Assembly: GCF_018070075.1 (NCBI RefSeq)
Contig: NZ_JAGPXE010000002.1
Coordinates: 1-64,000 of the forward strand
DNA length: 64,000 nucleotides
Reading direction: 5' to 3'
From: Saccharopolyspora endophytica
GTDB lineage: Bacteria; Actinomycetota; Actinomycetes; Mycobacteriales; Pseudonocardiaceae
In this document: positions 17,412 through 27,694 of the stretch, piece after piece
Layout of the letters: each line of letters starts with the position of its first letter
Numbering within the stretch: position 1 is the stretch's first letter
Notes under the pieces: model-generated
Database searches by the model: none
Seen by the model: the letters and a program-made list of their open reading frames with translations, nothing else
Told to the model about the DNA's origin: nothing
Position numbers and translations under genes: made by a program

Positions 17412-19142
17412 CTAGAGGCCGAGGTCGGCCTCGAACGCTCCCTCTTCCAGGCGCTGCTTGAGCGTGGTCAGGAAGCGGGCGGCGTCGGCGCCGTCGACCA
17501 GGCGGTGGTCGTAGGACAGCGCCAGGTAGACCATCGAGCGGATGGCGATCGTGTCGCCGCCGTTCTCGTCGGCCACCACGACCGGGCGCTTGACGACGGT
17601 GCCGGTGCCCAGCATGCCCACCTGCGGCGGGTTCAGGATCGGCGTGTCGAACAGCGCGCCCCGGCTACCGGTGTTGGTGATGGTGAAGGTGCCACCGGAG
17701 AGCTCGTCGGGCTTGATCTTGTTGTTGCGGGTCCGCGCCGCCAGGTCGGCGATCTTGCGGGCCAGCCCGCCGAGGTTGAGGTCCCCGGCGTCGTGGATCA
17801 CCGGCGAGACCAGGCCGCGCTCGGTGTCCACCGCGATCGCGAGGTGCTCGGCGCCGTGGTAGGTCACCGAGGAGTTCTCCTCGTCGATCGAGGCGTTGAG
17901 CTTCGGGTGCAGCTTCAGCGCCTCGGCCGCGGCCTTGGCGAAGAACGGCAGGAACGAGAGCTTGACGCCCTCGGACGCCTCGAAGCTGCCCTTGGCGCGG
18001 TCGCGGAGCCGGGCGATCCGGGTGACGTCGACCTCGATCACCGTGGTCAGCTGGGCCGCGGTCTGCAGCGACTCGACCATGCGGCGGGCCAGCAGCTGCC
18101 GCAGGCGCGACATCTTCTGCGTGGTGCCGCGCAGCGCCTTGGCCTCGTCCGACGGCTCGACCGCGGTGACCGGGGCGGAGCTCGTCGCCGCGGCGGCCGG
18201 AGCGGCCGGAGCGGCCGGAGCGGTCTGGGCCGGGGCCTGCTTGGCGTCGATCGCGGCCTGGACGTCCTGCTTGCGGATGCGACCGCCGACGCCGCTGCCC
18301 TTGATCGAGGTCAGGTCGATGCCGTGCTCGTTGGCCAGCTTGCGCACCAGCGGAGTCACGTACGGAGCGCCACCGTTGTTCGCCGGCGCCTCTTCCTCCT
18401 GAGCCGGAGCGGCCGGGGCTGCGGCGGGAGCAGCCGGAGCGGCCGGAGCCGGAGCAGCGGCGGCCGGAGCAGCCGGGGGTTCCGGAGCGGGCTCGGGAGC
18501 CGGGGCGGCGGGCGCGGCGGCACCGGCGGCGCCGATCACGGCCAGCTTGGCGCCGACCTCGACGGTGTCGTCCTCACCGGCGCTGATCTCCAGCAGCGTG
18601 CCGGCCACCGGCGACGGGATTTCGGTGTCGACCTTGTCGGTGGAGACCTCCAGCAGCGGCTCGTCGACCTCGACCGACTCGCCGATCTGCTTGAGCCACC
18701 GGGTGATCGTGCCTTCGGCGACGCTCTCGCCCAGGGCGGGCATGGTCACGTCGGTGCCCTGCCCACCACCGGAGGGGGCGGCCGGGGCCGGAGCGGGCTC
18801 GGCCGCCGGAGCGGCGGGGGCCTCGGCGGCGGGAGCGGGCTCGGGCTCAGGCTCCGGCTCCGGCTCGGCGGCAGGAGCCGCGGCCGGGGCGGCGGACGCC
18901 TCGCCGGCGTCGCCGATGACGGCGAGCTCGCCGCCGATCTCAACGGTGTCGTCCTCCTGGGCGACGATGCGCTGCAGCACGCCGGCGGCCGGGGACGGGA
19001 TTTCGGTGTCGACCTTGTCGGTGGAGACCTCGAGCAGGGGTTCGTCGACCTCGACGGTCTCGCCCTCCTGCTTGAGCCACCGGGTGATCGTGCCCTCGGC
19101 GACGCTCTCGCCGAGCGCCGGCATCTGAACGGAGAAGGCCAT
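17412..19142 (-). CDS. sucB: dihydrolipoamide acyltransferase (E2), two lipoyl domains
   Basis: E2 core of 2-oxoacid dehydrogenase complexes: accepts the acyl group on lipoyl-lysine and passes it to CoA. 576 residues. Lipoyl domain 1 has Lys43 in [12 protein letters not shown] and lipoyl domain 2 has Lys170 in the same motif. Long Ala/Pro/Glu linkers follow each, then an E3-binding domain ([33 protein letters not shown]) and a catalytic domain ending in [17 protein letters not shown] (His546, Asp550). In mycobacteria the orthologous locus (Rv2215, DlaT) serves pyruvate dehydrogenase, so either substrate is possible. The lpd gene lies just upstream and the lipoate genes downstream. Confidence 0.95.
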   Translation of the reverse strand: MAFSVQMPALGESVAEGTITRWLKQEGETVEVDEPLLEVSTDKVDTEIPSPAAGVLQRIVAQEDDTVEIGGELAVIGDAGEASAAPAAAPAAEPEPEPEPEPAPAAEAPAAPAAEPAPAPAAPSGGGQGTDVTMPALGESVAEGTITRWLKQIGESVEVDEPLLEVSTDKVDTEIPSPVAGTLLEISAGEDDTVEVGAKLAVIGAAGAAAPAAPAPEPAPEPPAAPAAAAPAPAAPAAPAAAPAAPAQEEEAPANNGGAPYVTPLVRKLANEHGIDLTSIKGSGVGGRIRKQDVQAAIDAKQAPAQTAPAAPAAPAAAATSSAPVTAVEPSDEAKALRGTTQKMSRLRQLLARRMVESLQTAAQLTTVIEVDVTRIARLRDRAKGSFEASEGVKLSFLPFFAKAAAEALKLHPKLNASIDEENSSVTYHGAEHLAIAVDTERGLVSPVIHDAGDLNLGGLARKIADLAARTRNNKIKPDELSGGTFTITNTGSRGALFDTPILNPPQVGMLGTGTVVKRPVVVADENGGDTIAIRSMVYLALSYDHRLVDGADAARFLTTLKQRLEEGAFEADLGL

Positions 19143-19208
19143 CGGTTGCTGACTCCTCGTGGGTGTGGCGGGGTGCGGCTGTCTTTTCGCTGCTGCTGCG
19201 TGCGGCTG

Positions 19209-20579
19209 TCAGCCGTGCACGTGCAGCGGCTTGCCGGCCAGGGCGAGGTGCGCCTCGCCCAGAGCTTCGGTCTGGGTGGGGTGGGCGTGGACCAGCGGAG
19301 CGACGTCCTCCGGCAGCGCCTCCCAGTTGTAGATCAGCTGCGCCTCGCCGATGAGCTCACCGACGCGGTCGCCGACCATGTGCAGGCCGACGACGGGGCC
19401 GTCGGTCGCGCGGATCAGCTTGACCGCGCCCTGGGTCTTGAGGATCTGGCTCTTGCCGTTGCCCGCCAGGTCGTAGGTGAAGGTCTCCACCGAGCCGTAC
19501 TGCTCCTTGGCGGCGGCTTCGGTCAGGCCCACCGAGGCGACCTCGGGGTGGCAGTAGGTCACGCGCGGGATGCCGGCCTCGTCGATCGGCTGCGGGTTCA
19601 GGCCCGCGATCTCCTCGGCGATGAAAATGCCCTGCTGGAAGCCGCGGTGCGCCAGCTGCAGGCCCGGCACGATGTCGCCGACGGCGAACACGCCCGGGAC
19701 GTTGGTGCGCAGGCGCTCGTCGGTGCGCACGAAACCGCGCTCCATGGTGACGCCGACCTGCTCGAAGCCGTGTCCGGCGGTGTTCGGGCCGCGGCCGACG
19801 GCGACCAGCAGCAGGTCGGCGTCGTAGGTCTCGCCGTTCTCCAGGCTGACCGACACGCCGTCGTCGCTCTGGGTGGCGCCGGTGAACTTCACGCCGGTCT
19901 TGAACTTGATGCCGCGCTTGCGGAAGGCGCGCTCCAGGCGCTTCGAGGCGAACTCGTCCTCGTTGGGCACCAGGTGCGGCAGCGCTTCCACGACGGTGAC
20001 CTCGGCGCCGAACGAGGCCCAGACGCTGGCGAACTCCACGCCGATCACGCCGCCGCCGAGCACGACGACCTTGTTCGGGATGAAGTCCAGGTTCAGCGCC
20101 TGCTCGCTGGCGATGACGCGCCCGCCGAGCTCCAGGCCGGGCAGCGTCTTGGAGTAGGAACCGGTGGCCAGAACCACGTTCTTGCCGGTGTAGCGGGTGC
20201 CGTCGACCTCGACGGTGTTGGCGTCGACGAGGGTGCCCGCACCCTCGACCATCGTCACCTTGTGGGCCTTGGCCAGGCCCTGCAGGCCCTTGTACAGGCC
20301 CGAGACGATGTTGTCCTTGTACTTGTTGACACCGTCGATGTCGATGCCTTCGAGGGCGGCGCGCACCCCGAACTGGTCGGCGTCTCGGGTGGAATCGGCG
20401 ACCTCGGCCGCGTGCAGCAGGGCCTTGGTCGGGATGCAACCTCGGTGAAGGCAGGTCCCACCGAGCTTGTCCTTTTCAATGAGGACGACGGACAGGCCGA
20501 GCTCGGCCGCGCGGAAAGCGCAGGCGTAGCCGCCCGAACCGCCGCCGAGAATGACCAGATCGGCGGACGTGTCGGTCAC
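19209..20579 (-). CDS. lpdA: dihydrolipoamide dehydrogenase (E3)
   Basis: Flavoprotein that reoxidises dihydrolipoyl groups with NAD+. 456 residues. The FAD-binding GGGSGG loop is at 12-17, the redox disulfide is Cys43-Cys48 in GGTCLHRGCIPTK, an NAD-binding GGGVIGVEF lies near residue 175, GHGF/VFAVGDI near 290-305, and the C-terminal active-site region is HAHPTQTEALGEA. The gap to sucB is 66 bases on the same strand, so E3 and E2 are probably co-transcribed. Confidence 0.96.
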   Translation of the reverse strand: MTDTSADLVILGGGSGGYACAFRAAELGLSVVLIEKDKLGGTCLHRGCIPTKALLHAAEVADSTRDADQFGVRAALEGIDIDGVNKYKDNIVSGLYKGLQGLAKAHKVTMVEGAGTLVDANTVEVDGTRYTGKNVVLATGSYSKTLPGLELGGRVIASEQALNLDFIPNKVVVLGGGVIGVEFASVWASFGAEVTVVEALPHLVPNEDEFASKRLERAFRKRGIKFKTGVKFTGATQSDDGVSVSLENGETYDADLLLVAVGRGPNTAGHGFEQVGVTMERGFVRTDERLRTNVPGVFAVGDIVPGLQLAHRGFQQGIFIAEEIAGLNPQPIDEAGIPRVTYCHPEVASVGLTEAAAKEQYGSVETFTYDLAGNGKSQILKTQGAVKLIRATDGPVVGLHMVGDRVGELIGEAQLIYNWEALPEDVAPLVHAHPTQTEALGEAHLALAGKPLHVHG

Positions 20580-20627
20580 TTCGCACTCCTCGACAGGGCG
20601 TCATTGACTTGCGGTTGGTCGCGTGAC

Positions 20628-20650
20628 CTGGTGGTCATGCACACCACCAG
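20628..20650. promoter_or_regulatory. inverted repeat upstream of lpd
   Basis: CTGGTGGT and ACCACCAG (8-bp arms, 7-base spacer) 49 bases before the lpd start, in the divergent gap to the gene at 20818. It is a candidate operator or leader hairpin; I cannot tell which. Confidence 0.4.
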
Positions 20651-20817
20651 CCATCTTGTCACCACCCGAGCGGCCGATGCGCGGTGGGCCGGGTGATCTG
20701 TGCTGCATTCATCACCTGGGCGCCGCGCATTCTCAGCTCGTTTTCACACTCCGCACATGGTCGCGGTGGCAAAATCGAATGCAGTCGGCCCGAATCGGGA
20801 TTGGGGAGGGGAGTTCG

Positions 20818-21168
20818 GTGGGCTTATTCGACCGGTTCCGCAACCGCCGTCCCGGCACCGGGCGACGCGCCACGGCCGCGGACACCGACCACCTCCGGAA
20901 CTGGGCGGCGCAGCGCCGCGGTGTCGAGGGCTACCTCGAACCGCAGACGTTGGTCACCGAGACGACGTTGCTGCTCATCGCCCACGACGGGGAATGGACG
21001 CGTCGGCGGATCGAGTCGCCTTCGGCGGCCGGGCGCTTCACCCGTCGGCTCGGCATTCCGCTCTACGAAGTCGCGAAGGTCGGATATCCGCAACGAATGC
21101 GCGATTACCAGGCCCGGCAGCGCATTCTCCGCAAGCGCGCGCAGCGCGCCGCCGACGAACGGCCGTGA
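20818..21168 (+). CDS. conserved hypothetical protein
   Basis: A 116-residue basic soluble protein that I do not recognise by function. It has a GLFDRFRNRRPG N-terminus, a central strand-rich block TLVTETTLLLIAHDGEWTRRRI and a C-terminal PLYEVAKVGYPQRMRDYQARQR helix. GTG 20818 is chosen because GGAGGGGAG lies five bases upstream. It is divergent from lpd. Similar small proteins seem to occur in other actinomycetes (from memory). Confidence 0.72.
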   Translation: MGLFDRFRNRRPGTGRRATAADTDHLRNWAAQRRGVEGYLEPQTLVTETTLLLIAHDGEWTRRRIESPSAAGRFTRRLGIPLYEVAKVGYPQRMRDYQARQRILRKRAQRAADERP

Positions 21169-21244
21169 ACGCGCGAGTCGCGGTTTTTCGCGGATTCGCT
21201 GCGCGCACGGCCGCGGGTGAAGGCTGAATCGATTCGTCGGTGAA

Positions 21245-21745
21245 TCAGTTCGCGACGCGCGTCGTCGGCGTGCACCGCACCGGGAACGTCACGGACTTGG
21301 CGATGTAGCAGAGCTCGTGGGCGCGCTCGTGCAGCGCTTCGGCGACGTCGACGGTCGCCAGGTCGCAGACGGTGACCTCCGGTGCCAGCTCGATGGCCTC
21401 GAACTGGCCGGTGCCGTCGGAGTTCTCGGTCAGGATGCCGCGAGCGTGGTCGTGGTAGCCGGTGACGACGACGCCGGAGTCGGCCGCGAGGTGCAGGAAC
21501 CAGAGCATGTGGCACTGCGACAGCGATGCGACCAGGAGCTCTTCGGGGTTGTAGCGGTCCGCGTCACCCAGGAACACCGGGTCTGCGGAGGCGTCGATGG
21601 AGTCCTTGCCGACGGCTCGCACCTCGTGGGTGCGCTCGTAGCTGTGGTAGGAGCTGGTGCCCTGGCCGGTGTTGCCGGTCCACACCACGTCGACCTGATA
21701 GCCGTGCCTGGCCGCGGTCAGCGTGGCCGGTTGCGATTCGGTCAT
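21245..21745 (-). CDS. OsmC family peroxiredoxin-like protein
   Basis: A 166-residue protein of the OsmC/Ohr superfamily, which reduces organic hydroperoxides with a two-cysteine site. The two expected cysteines are in LLVASLSQCHMLWF (near residue 82) and HELCYIAKSV (near 148). The family block NPEELLVASLSQCH is intact. ATG 21745 gives the usual N-terminus; an upstream in-frame start adds eight residues. It is convergent with the gene at 20818. Confidence 0.9.
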   Translation of the reverse strand: MTESQPATLTAARHGYQVDVVWTGNTGQGTSSYHSYERTHEVRAVGKDSIDASADPVFLGDADRYNPEELLVASLSQCHMLWFLHLAADSGVVVTGYHDHARGILTENSDGTGQFEAIELAPEVTVCDLATVDVAEALHERAHELCYIAKSVTFPVRCTPTTRVAN

Positions 21746-21869
21746 AAACCCATCGTGACATCGGCACACCCCGCAGTGGTGACCTTTTCGTGACCCGGAT
21801 CACAAAGACAGGGCCGAGGTCACCCCGGGTTGAACTTCTCGTTCCGCATCGTGGGCGGTTCGCCGGGTT

Positions 21870-21910
21870 CCGCCCGGAGCCGACCGGGTTGGTCGGCCGG
21901 CTCCGGGCGG
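21870..21910. terminator. terminator downstream of pepA
   Basis: Perfect 13-bp GC stem (21870-21882 with 21898-21910) with an inner GACC/GGTC pair, 17 bases beyond the pepA stop. Confidence 0.8.
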
Positions 21911-21926
21911 GCCGGCGAGTGCGGGC

Positions 21927-23414
21927 TCAGCCGTTCTCGGCGATGTCGGCGAGCACCGCCGCGAGGGTCCGGACCGGGACACCGGTGCCGCCCTTGGGCG
22001 TGTAGCCCCACGGCGAGTTGGTGTTGTAGGACGGGCCCGCGATGTCGATGTGCGCCCACTGCACGCCTTCGGCCACGAACTCCCGGAGGAAGATGCCCGC
22101 GGCCAGCATGCCGCCCCAGCGGTGGTTGGTGACGTTGGCCAGGTCGGCGAGCTTCGAGTCCAGGTCCGCGCGCAGCTCGTCCGGCAGCGGCATCGGCCAG
22201 CCGCCCTCGCCCACGGCCTGCGACAGCCTGGCGACCCGGTCGCGGAAACCGTCCTCGCCCATCACGCCCGGGGTGCGGTTGCCCAGCGCGACGACCTGCG
22301 CACCGGTCAGCGTCGAGGTCTCGATCAGGTAGTCGGGCTCGTCCTCGCAGGCGCGGGCCATCGCGTCGACCAGGATCAGCCGGCCCTCGGCGTCGGTGTT
22401 GAGCACCTCGACGGTCTTGCCGCCGTACATCTTCAGCACGTCACCGGGGCGGTAGGCGGTGCCCGACGGCATGTTCTCCGCCATCGGGACGGTCGCGGTG
22501 ATCTCCAGCGGGTAGTTCAGCTTCGCCGCCAGCACCATCGTCGCGATCACCGAAGCGGCACCGGACATGTCCGAGGTCATGTTCTCCATGCCCGCGCCCG
22601 GCTTCAGCGAGATGCCGCCGGTGTCGAAGGTGATGCCCTTGCCGACCAGCGCGACCTTCTTCGCCGCCTTCGGGCCCTTGTGCCGCAGGCGCACCATGCG
22701 CGGCGGGCGCGACGAGCCCGCGCCGACGCCGAGGATGCCGCCGAAGCCCTGCTTGCGCAGCGCCGCCTCGTCGAGGACCTCGACCTCCAGGCCGGCGGCC
22801 TTGGCCAGCTCGGTGGCGCGCTCGGCGAAGGAGGCCGGGAACAGGTCGTTCGCCGGGGTGTTGATCAGGTCGCGGGCGGTGTTGACCGCCTCGCCGATCG
22901 CGGTGCCGCCCTTGAGCGCGTGGGCGGCGGTGTCGGCCTTGGCGTCGGCGACCACGAAGTCCACCGCGGCCACCGGGCCGTCACCGTCGCTCGACTTGTA
23001 CTGGGTGAAGGCGTAGGCGCCCATGACCGTGCCCTGCACCGCGGCGGGCAGGTCGGCGGCGGGCAGCGTGGTCGCGGCGTGCTCCACACCGGACAGCGCG
23101 CGAGCGGCGGCACCGGAGGCGCGGCGGACCGCCTCGGCGCTCGGGCCGTCCTCGCCGGCCTTGCCCAGGCCGACGGCCACCAGCACGGTCGCGGCCAGCC
23201 CGTGGGCGGGCAGCTTGACGACCTCATCGGCCTTCCCGCTCGCGCCCAGCGAGGTCAGCACCTTGACCAGGTCGCCGTCGAAGGCCGTGGCGACCGGCTC
23301 GGCACCGGGTGCGAGCCGCAGGCCGTCGGCGCCGGAAACGGTGCCGATGACGAGCGCGTCCGCGCTCAGCTTGGCCACCGCGGTGTCGGTGAGGGCGAGT
23401 TTCGGGGTCGTCAC
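21927..23414 (-). CDS. pepA: leucyl aminopeptidase (M17)
   Basis: Two-metal aminopeptidase removing N-terminal residues; about 495 residues. The C-terminal catalytic domain has [17 protein letters not shown] (metal-binding Lys and Asp), [11 protein letters not shown] and the signature [10 protein letters not shown]. The N-terminal domain is variable. I start at GTG 23414 ([10 protein letters not shown]...), eight bases after GGAGG; a longer frame reaching 23528 has no such site. TAGAGT (plus strand 23447-23452) is a plausible -10 element. Its position near lpd and ilvE matches Rv2213. Confidence 0.94.
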   Translation of the reverse strand: MTTPKLALTDTAVAKLSADALVIGTVSGADGLRLAPGAEPVATAFDGDLVKVLTSLGASGKADEVVKLPAHGLAATVLVAVGLGKAGEDGPSAEAVRRASGAAARALSGVEHAATTLPAADLPAAVQGTVMGAYAFTQYKSSDGDGPVAAVDFVVADAKADTAAHALKGGTAIGEAVNTARDLINTPANDLFPASFAERATELAKAAGLEVEVLDEAALRKQGFGGILGVGAGSSRPPRMVRLRHKGPKAAKKVALVGKGITFDTGGISLKPGAGMENMTSDMSGAASVIATMVLAAKLNYPLEITATVPMAENMPSGTAYRPGDVLKMYGGKTVEVLNTDAEGRLILVDAMARACEDEPDYLIETSTLTGAQVVALGNRTPGVMGEDGFRDRVARLSQAVGEGGWPMPLPDELRADLDSKLADLANVTNHRWGGMLAAGIFLREFVAEGVQWAHIDIAGPSYNTNSPWGYTPKGGTGVPVRTLAAVLADIAENG

Positions 23415-23576
23415 GTGGTCATCCTCCGGATCGGTGCCTTTCCCGCACTCTAGAACGCCGGGTCCGCCGATGATCGGCGTGTTCACCGTGAGCGTGGCGG
23501 GAAGGGCAGTGGTCAACACGTCCGTCATACGCTCACCGGCGGTCTCCCGCCATGAGTCAGCCGACAGGAGGCTGAA

Positions 23577-24863
23577 GTGCCCGCACTCGTCTGCAAGGGT
23601 GGTCCGGTGACCCGACAGGTGGAAACGGACAGCCGGTCCACGACCGGCCGCGACGCGTTACCGCTCGCGCTCAGCGGCATGGTCGGCATCGGCGTGCTGC
23701 TCGGACCCGCACCCGCAGCGGCGGCGGCCGGACCGTGGGCGCCGCTGGGACTGCTGGTCGCGCTGCTGGCAGCGGTGTGCGCGTCCTCGGCCGTCGCCTA
23801 CCAGTCCCGAGCCCACCGCGGGCCCGGCGCGACCTACGCGTGCGTGCGCGAGCGGATGGGCCTGCTGCCCGCCCGCATCGGCGCCTCGGCCCACCTGGCC
23901 GCGCAGGTCGCCGCGATCGCCGCGATCGCCCGCGTGATCGGCGAGTTCTTCCTGCCGTCGGCCAGCGCCCTGGTGGCGGGGGCCGCGATCCTGCTCGTGG
24001 TCCTCTCGGCGACCACCGGGCTTCGGATCCGCGGTGCCGCGGCCTGGTTGTGGGTCGCGCTGAGCTTGGCGGTGATCGCGCTGGTGGTGGCGATCTGCTT
24101 CGCCATCGACCCGGTCGGAGGACTTCCCGCGCACGTCGACCCCGGCGCCTCCAACGAGAGCGCCGTGGGGATCATCGGCGCAGGTGGGGTGCTGTTCCTC
24201 GCGTTCACCGGTTTCGAGCGACTCGCCGCGCCCGCCGAGGACGGCGACCGCGCGCCCTGGGCGGCGACCCGCCGCGCGATCACGATCTCGCTGATCGCGG
24301 TGACGGTGCTGTTGGCGGTGATGACCGCGGCCCTGACCTACCAGCTCGGCTGGGAGCGCCTGGCGCTGTCGCCGATGCCGATCCGCGACGTCCTCACCGC
24401 CGCCGCTGCCGCCGACCTGGTGCCGCTGGTGAGCGTCGGGGCGGCCGTCGCGCTGCTGCCGGTGCTGCTGGGCGCGCTGGAATCGCTTCGCTCGACGGGG
24501 CTGGGGATGGTGCGCGACGGCGAGCTCCCGCCAGTCCTGGGCCGCACCGGTCCCGCCGGAACCCCGTACCTGCTGGACCTGATCGCCGGGGTCGCGGCGG
24601 TGATCGTCTCCCAGCTGATCGACCCGATCGCGTTGATGTCCTTCGCGGCCTGCGCGCTGCTCCTGCACTACGCTCTTGCCAACGCAGGCGCCCGTTTGCT
24701 GCTCTCCGATGGACCCACTTGGCCCATGCGGGGTGCATGCCTTGGGATGGGTTTGTCGGTCGTGCTGGCGATGAGCATGCCGGTTTCTGCGATGCTGACA
24801 ACGCTCGGAGTGGTTGTTGTCGGTCCTTTGCTGGCGGGAATCGTTTCGCGCCGGTGGAAATGA
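23577..24863 (+). CDS. APC superfamily amino acid permease
   Basis: A 428-residue integral membrane protein with about eleven or twelve hydrophobic segments. The first pair contains the APC start motif [22 protein letters not shown], and [14 protein letters not shown] follows near residue 80. [11 protein letters not shown] after the sixth span resembles the conserved acid region of amino acid permeases. It is slightly shorter than typical APC members (about 450-500). The start is GTG 23577, five bases after GGAGG. Substrate unknown; it is divergent from pepA, which may suggest use of released amino acids. Confidence 0.85.
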   Translation: MPALVCKGGPVTRQVETDSRSTTGRDALPLALSGMVGIGVLLGPAPAAAAAGPWAPLGLLVALLAAVCASSAVAYQSRAHRGPGATYACVRERMGLLPARIGASAHLAAQVAAIAAIARVIGEFFLPSASALVAGAAILLVVLSATTGLRIRGAAAWLWVALSLAVIALVVAICFAIDPVGGLPAHVDPGASNESAVGIIGAGGVLFLAFTGFERLAAPAEDGDRAPWAATRRAITISLIAVTVLLAVMTAALTYQLGWERLALSPMPIRDVLTAAAAADLVPLVSVGAAVALLPVLLGALESLRSTGLGMVRDGELPPVLGRTGPAGTPYLLDLIAGVAAVIVSQLIDPIALMSFAACALLLHYALANAGARLLLSDGPTWPMRGACLGMGLSVVLAMSMPVSAMLTTLGVVVVGPLLAGIVSRRWK

Positions 24864-24870
24864 GGCGGTC

Positions 24871-25536
24871 ATGCCCAATTCGATTGTGGACGAGATGACC
24901 TGGAATTCTCAGCGCTACCAGTGGTCCTCGGGCGACCAGGTGCTCTACAGCTTCTGGCGCCTGGACGGCTCGCTCGGGAACGTGCACCCGGCTCGCGTCG
25001 TCTCCGACGACGGCGAGGAGCTGCTGTGCTGGGTGCTGCCGGACACCCCGGTCCGGACCACGACCTCCCCGGACGGGCGGCACCCGCGTGAATTGCCGCT
25101 CGCGGAGCGGTTCTCCGGACCGCGCGTGCCGGCCCTGTCGACCTGGCGCGGTACCTCGACGTTGCGCTTGGTCCACGAGAGCCGGTGGTCGTCGGTGTGG
25201 TGGTTCTTCGAACCGAGCGGGGAATTCCGGAACTGGTACGTCAATCTCGAAATCCCGCGCGGCCGGGACGAATACGGCGTGCGGCGGGTCGACGGCGTGC
25301 TGGACGTGGAGGTCATGGCGGACGGCAGTTGGTCCTGGAAGGACGAGGACGAGCTCGACGACGCGCTGGCCGCAGGCCGTTTCAGCCACGCCGAACTGGC
25401 GAAGCTGCGCGCCGAGGGAGAGGAGATGATCTCCCTGGCCAAGGACGGCGCGTTCCCCTTCGACGGGACCTACTGCGACGCCCGTCCGGACCCGTCCTGG
25501 TCCGTCCCGAAGCTCCCCGCGCACCTGCTCAGCTGA
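24871..25536 (+). CDS. DUF402 domain protein
   Basis: A 221-residue soluble protein with a DUF402 domain. The core is [63 protein letters not shown], where the Asp/Glu residues form the family's metal-binding face. Family members include nucleoside diphosphate phosphatases and FomD-like proteins, so a phosphate-ester hydrolase is possible. The start is ATG 24871, seven bases after the APC permease stop, so the two may be co-transcribed. Confidence 0.85.
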   Translation: MPNSIVDEMTWNSQRYQWSSGDQVLYSFWRLDGSLGNVHPARVVSDDGEELLCWVLPDTPVRTTTSPDGRHPRELPLAERFSGPRVPALSTWRGTSTLRLVHESRWSSVWWFFEPSGEFRNWYVNLEIPRGRDEYGVRRVDGVLDVEVMADGSWSWKDEDELDDALAAGRFSHAELAKLRAEGEEMISLAKDGAFPFDGTYCDARPDPSWSVPKLPAHLLS

Positions 25537-25537
25537 T

Positions 25538-25578
25538 CCGAGCGGCGTGAACCGCTCAGGTTCCCCTGCTCGCACCGC
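25538..25578 (-). repeat. miniature copy D of the structured repeat
   Basis: On the - strand the 5' flank GCGGTGC plus 17 bases ending GGAACCTGAG has the same length as in copies A, B and C. The basal stem CCTGAGCGG is closed at once by TTCACG and CCGCTCGG, so the long loop is missing. It lies directly after the DUF402 stop and before the convergent membrane-protein gene and can serve as a terminator hairpin. Confidence 0.65.
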
Positions 25579-25606
25579 GAAGCAAGGTGGGTGCGATCAA
25601 AGTTCG

Positions 25607-25903
25607 TCAGCTGATCGAGATGAACAGCAGAAGGGTGATCACCGCGACCAGGACGGTCGTGCCGACCACCGAGCCGGTGGTCACCTGCTGCGGGAACCAC
25701 TGCTGGTACTTGTTGCGCCACCAGAAGGCCCAGCCCGCGGCCCCGATCGCTGCGAGGACGACGCCGAACACGCCGATCCAGGCGTAGCCGAGGGTGAGCA
25801 GCATGCCCGCGCCGAACGGCATCAGGCCGGCCAGCACACCTGCGCGGACGTCCTGGGGGACCGAGGTGGGCTGCGGCGCGGGGGTGTTCTGGGCCTGCGT
25901 CAT
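25607..25903 (-). CDS. small hypothetical membrane protein
   Basis: A 98-residue protein. A Pro/Gln-rich N-terminus (1-20) is followed by two or three hydrophobic segments (about 22-40, 42-60 and 75-97), with [14 protein letters not shown] between the second and third. The ATG at 25903 has GGAG just upstream. No family is recognised. It is convergent with the DUF402 gene and divergent from ilvE. Confidence 0.78.
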   Translation of the reverse strand: MTQAQNTPAPQPTSVPQDVRAGVLAGLMPFGAGMLLTLGYAWIGVFGVVLAAIGAAGWAFWWRNKYQQWFPQQVTTGSVVGTTVLVAVITLLLFISIS

Positions 25904-26038
25904 GGCTCCATCATATGTCGCCCGCCGCGGAGGAATCAGCAGAATCTCCGCGTCCGTTTAGCAACGCCCGGATACTTGGATGACCAACTGACGCCAAGCC
26001 GGTTTTCACTGCTCCAGCGCACGCGATACCGTACGCGC

Positions 26039-27142
26039 ATGAACGGAGAACTGTCTTTCACCCGGACCCCCAACCCGCAACCGGCCTCTGCCGAGCGCCG
26101 CGCGGAGGTACTGGGCAATCCCGGGTTCGGCAAGTTCTTCACCGACCACATGGTGACGATCAAGTGGTCCGAGGACCAGGGCTGGCACGACGCCCGCCTG
26201 GAGGCGTACCACACGCTGGAGTTCGACCCGGCGACGTCGGTCCTGCACTACGCGCAGGCGATCTTCGAGGGGCTCAAGGCCTACCGCCAGCCCGATGGCT
26301 CGATCGCGGCGTTCCGCCCGGACGCCAACGCCCGCCGTTTCCGCAGCTCCGCGAACCGGATCGCGATGGCGGAGTTGCCCGAGGAGCTGTTCCTCGAATC
26401 GCTGCGCGAGCTGGTCGCGGTGGATCGCGACTGGGTGCCCAGCACTGGTGAGAGCTCGCTGTACCTGCGGCCCTTCATGGTCTCCACCGAGATCGGCCTG
26501 GGCGTGAACCACCCGTCGAAGACCTACCTGTACTCGCTGATCGCCTCGCCGGCCGGCTCCTACTTCGCCGGTGGCGTGAAGCCGGTGACGGTGTGGCTGA
26601 GCCACGAGTACGTGCGCGCCGCTCCCGGTGGCACCGGTGCGGCCAAGTTCGCGGGCAACTACGCGGCGTCGTTCCTGGCGCAGGCGCAGGCCGTGGAGCA
26701 GGGCTGTGACCAGGTGGTCTGGCTGGACGCCTGCGACCGGCACACGGTCGAGGAGATGGGCGGCATGAACCTGTTCTTCGTGTTCGGCTCCGGTGCCGAC
26801 GCGAAGCTGGTGACCCCGGCGCTGAGCGGCAGCCTGCTGCCCGGCGTGACCCGGTCCTCGCTGCTGGAGCTGGGCAAGGAGCTCGGCATGCAGGTCGAGG
26901 AGCGCAAGATCACCGTCGAGGAGTGGGAGAAGGCGGCCACCACCGGCGAGCTCACCGAGGTCTTCGCCTGCGGCACCGCCGCGGTGATCACCCCGGTCGG
27001 CCACGTCAAGCACCGCGACGGCGAGTTCGGCGTCGCCGACGGCCGGCCCGGCGAGGTCACGATGAAGCTCCGCGAGCGCCTGACCGCGATCCAGTACGGC
27101 ACGGTCGAGGACACCCACGGCTGGATGACCAAGCTCGGCTAA
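26039..27142 (+). CDS. ilvE: branched-chain amino acid aminotransferase
   Basis: PLP enzyme for the last step of leucine, isoleucine and valine synthesis and the first of their breakdown. 367 residues, the long (BCAT type II) form of mycobacterial IlvE. The PLP lysine is Lys203 in [20 protein letters not shown] (76-83) and [12 protein letters not shown] near residue 315 are family blocks. TACCGT lies six bases before the ATG, so it is probably leaderless. I see no T-box or attenuator upstream. Confidence 0.96.
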   Translation: MNGELSFTRTPNPQPASAERRAEVLGNPGFGKFFTDHMVTIKWSEDQGWHDARLEAYHTLEFDPATSVLHYAQAIFEGLKAYRQPDGSIAAFRPDANARRFRSSANRIAMAELPEELFLESLRELVAVDRDWVPSTGESSLYLRPFMVSTEIGLGVNHPSKTYLYSLIASPAGSYFAGGVKPVTVWLSHEYVRAAPGGTGAAKFAGNYAASFLAQAQAVEQGCDQVVWLDACDRHTVEEMGGMNLFFVFGSGADAKLVTPALSGSLLPGVTRSSLLELGKELGMQVEERKITVEEWEKAATTGELTEVFACGTAAVITPVGHVKHRDGEFGVADGRPGEVTMKLRERLTAIQYGTVEDTHGWMTKLG

Positions 27143-27155
27143 GCACCTGGTCCAC

Positions 27156-27189
27156 CGACGCCCCTTGCGGTCGATCGCAGGGGGCGTCG
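27156..27189. terminator. bidirectional terminator
   Basis: CGACGCCCC (27156-27164) pairs with GGGGCGTCG (27181-27189), with a further GCG/CGC pair inside, between the convergent ilvE and PNPOx-like genes. Confidence 0.8.
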
Positions 27190-27195
27190 TCGTGT

Positions 27196-27612
27196 CTAGA
27201 AGTCGAGGCGGGTGACCTTGTCCGGGTGCAGGACGATGCGGAACCAGGTCCCGGTGCGGAGTCCGGCGAGGTCGTGCGCGCGGCTCGGGTCGTCGAGGTC
27301 CCAGTACCGGGCCGCGAGGCGTTCCACCAGCTCGGACGCTCCGCCGGTTTCCACCGAGGTGCGGCCGGCGACCGACACCCAGCGTTCGCGTTCGGTCGCG
27401 GGTGCGGCGACGACCAGCGACGCCCGCGGATCGCGCCGCAGGCGCTCCACCTTGGGCGAGGCGGGGTCGGTGAACAGCTCGATCGTGCCCTCGGTGGTGG
27501 CCTCGAACCACACCGGCCGGGGCTGCGGCGGGGTCGGGCCCGCGGCCACCGACAGGAAGCCGTGCAGCGGGCGGCGGAGGAACTCGAGGTCCTGGGCGTT
27601 CAGCGTGCTCAT
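27196..27612 (-). CDS. pyridoxamine 5'-phosphate oxidase-like (split beta-barrel) protein
   Basis: A 138-residue FMN- or F420-binding split-barrel protein. Visible blocks are FLSVAAGPTPPQPRPVWFEATTEGTIELFT, the cofactor-contacting KVERLRRDPRASLVVAAP and WVSVAGRTSVE, and a C-terminal strand GTWFRIVLHPDKVTRLDF. In actinobacteria many such proteins are F420-dependent reductases; the substrate is unknown. It is divergent from an AraC-type gene 82 bases away that may control it. Confidence 0.82.
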   Translation of the reverse strand: MSTLNAQDLEFLRRPLHGFLSVAAGPTPPQPRPVWFEATTEGTIELFTDPASPKVERLRRDPRASLVVAAPATERERWVSVAGRTSVETGGASELVERLAARYWDLDDPSRAHDLAGLRTGTWFRIVLHPDKVTRLDF

Positions 27613-27694
27613 GCCGACGATTCAACGCCCCGATCCTGGACGGTTCCATGGGTGAGAAGCCGGATCACCTGCGTCATCGTCTAACGTCGGTGAC

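Noticed and set aside
25904..26038. T-box or attenuator for ilvE
   Set aside because: The -10 element lies six bases before the start codon, leaving no leader RNA.
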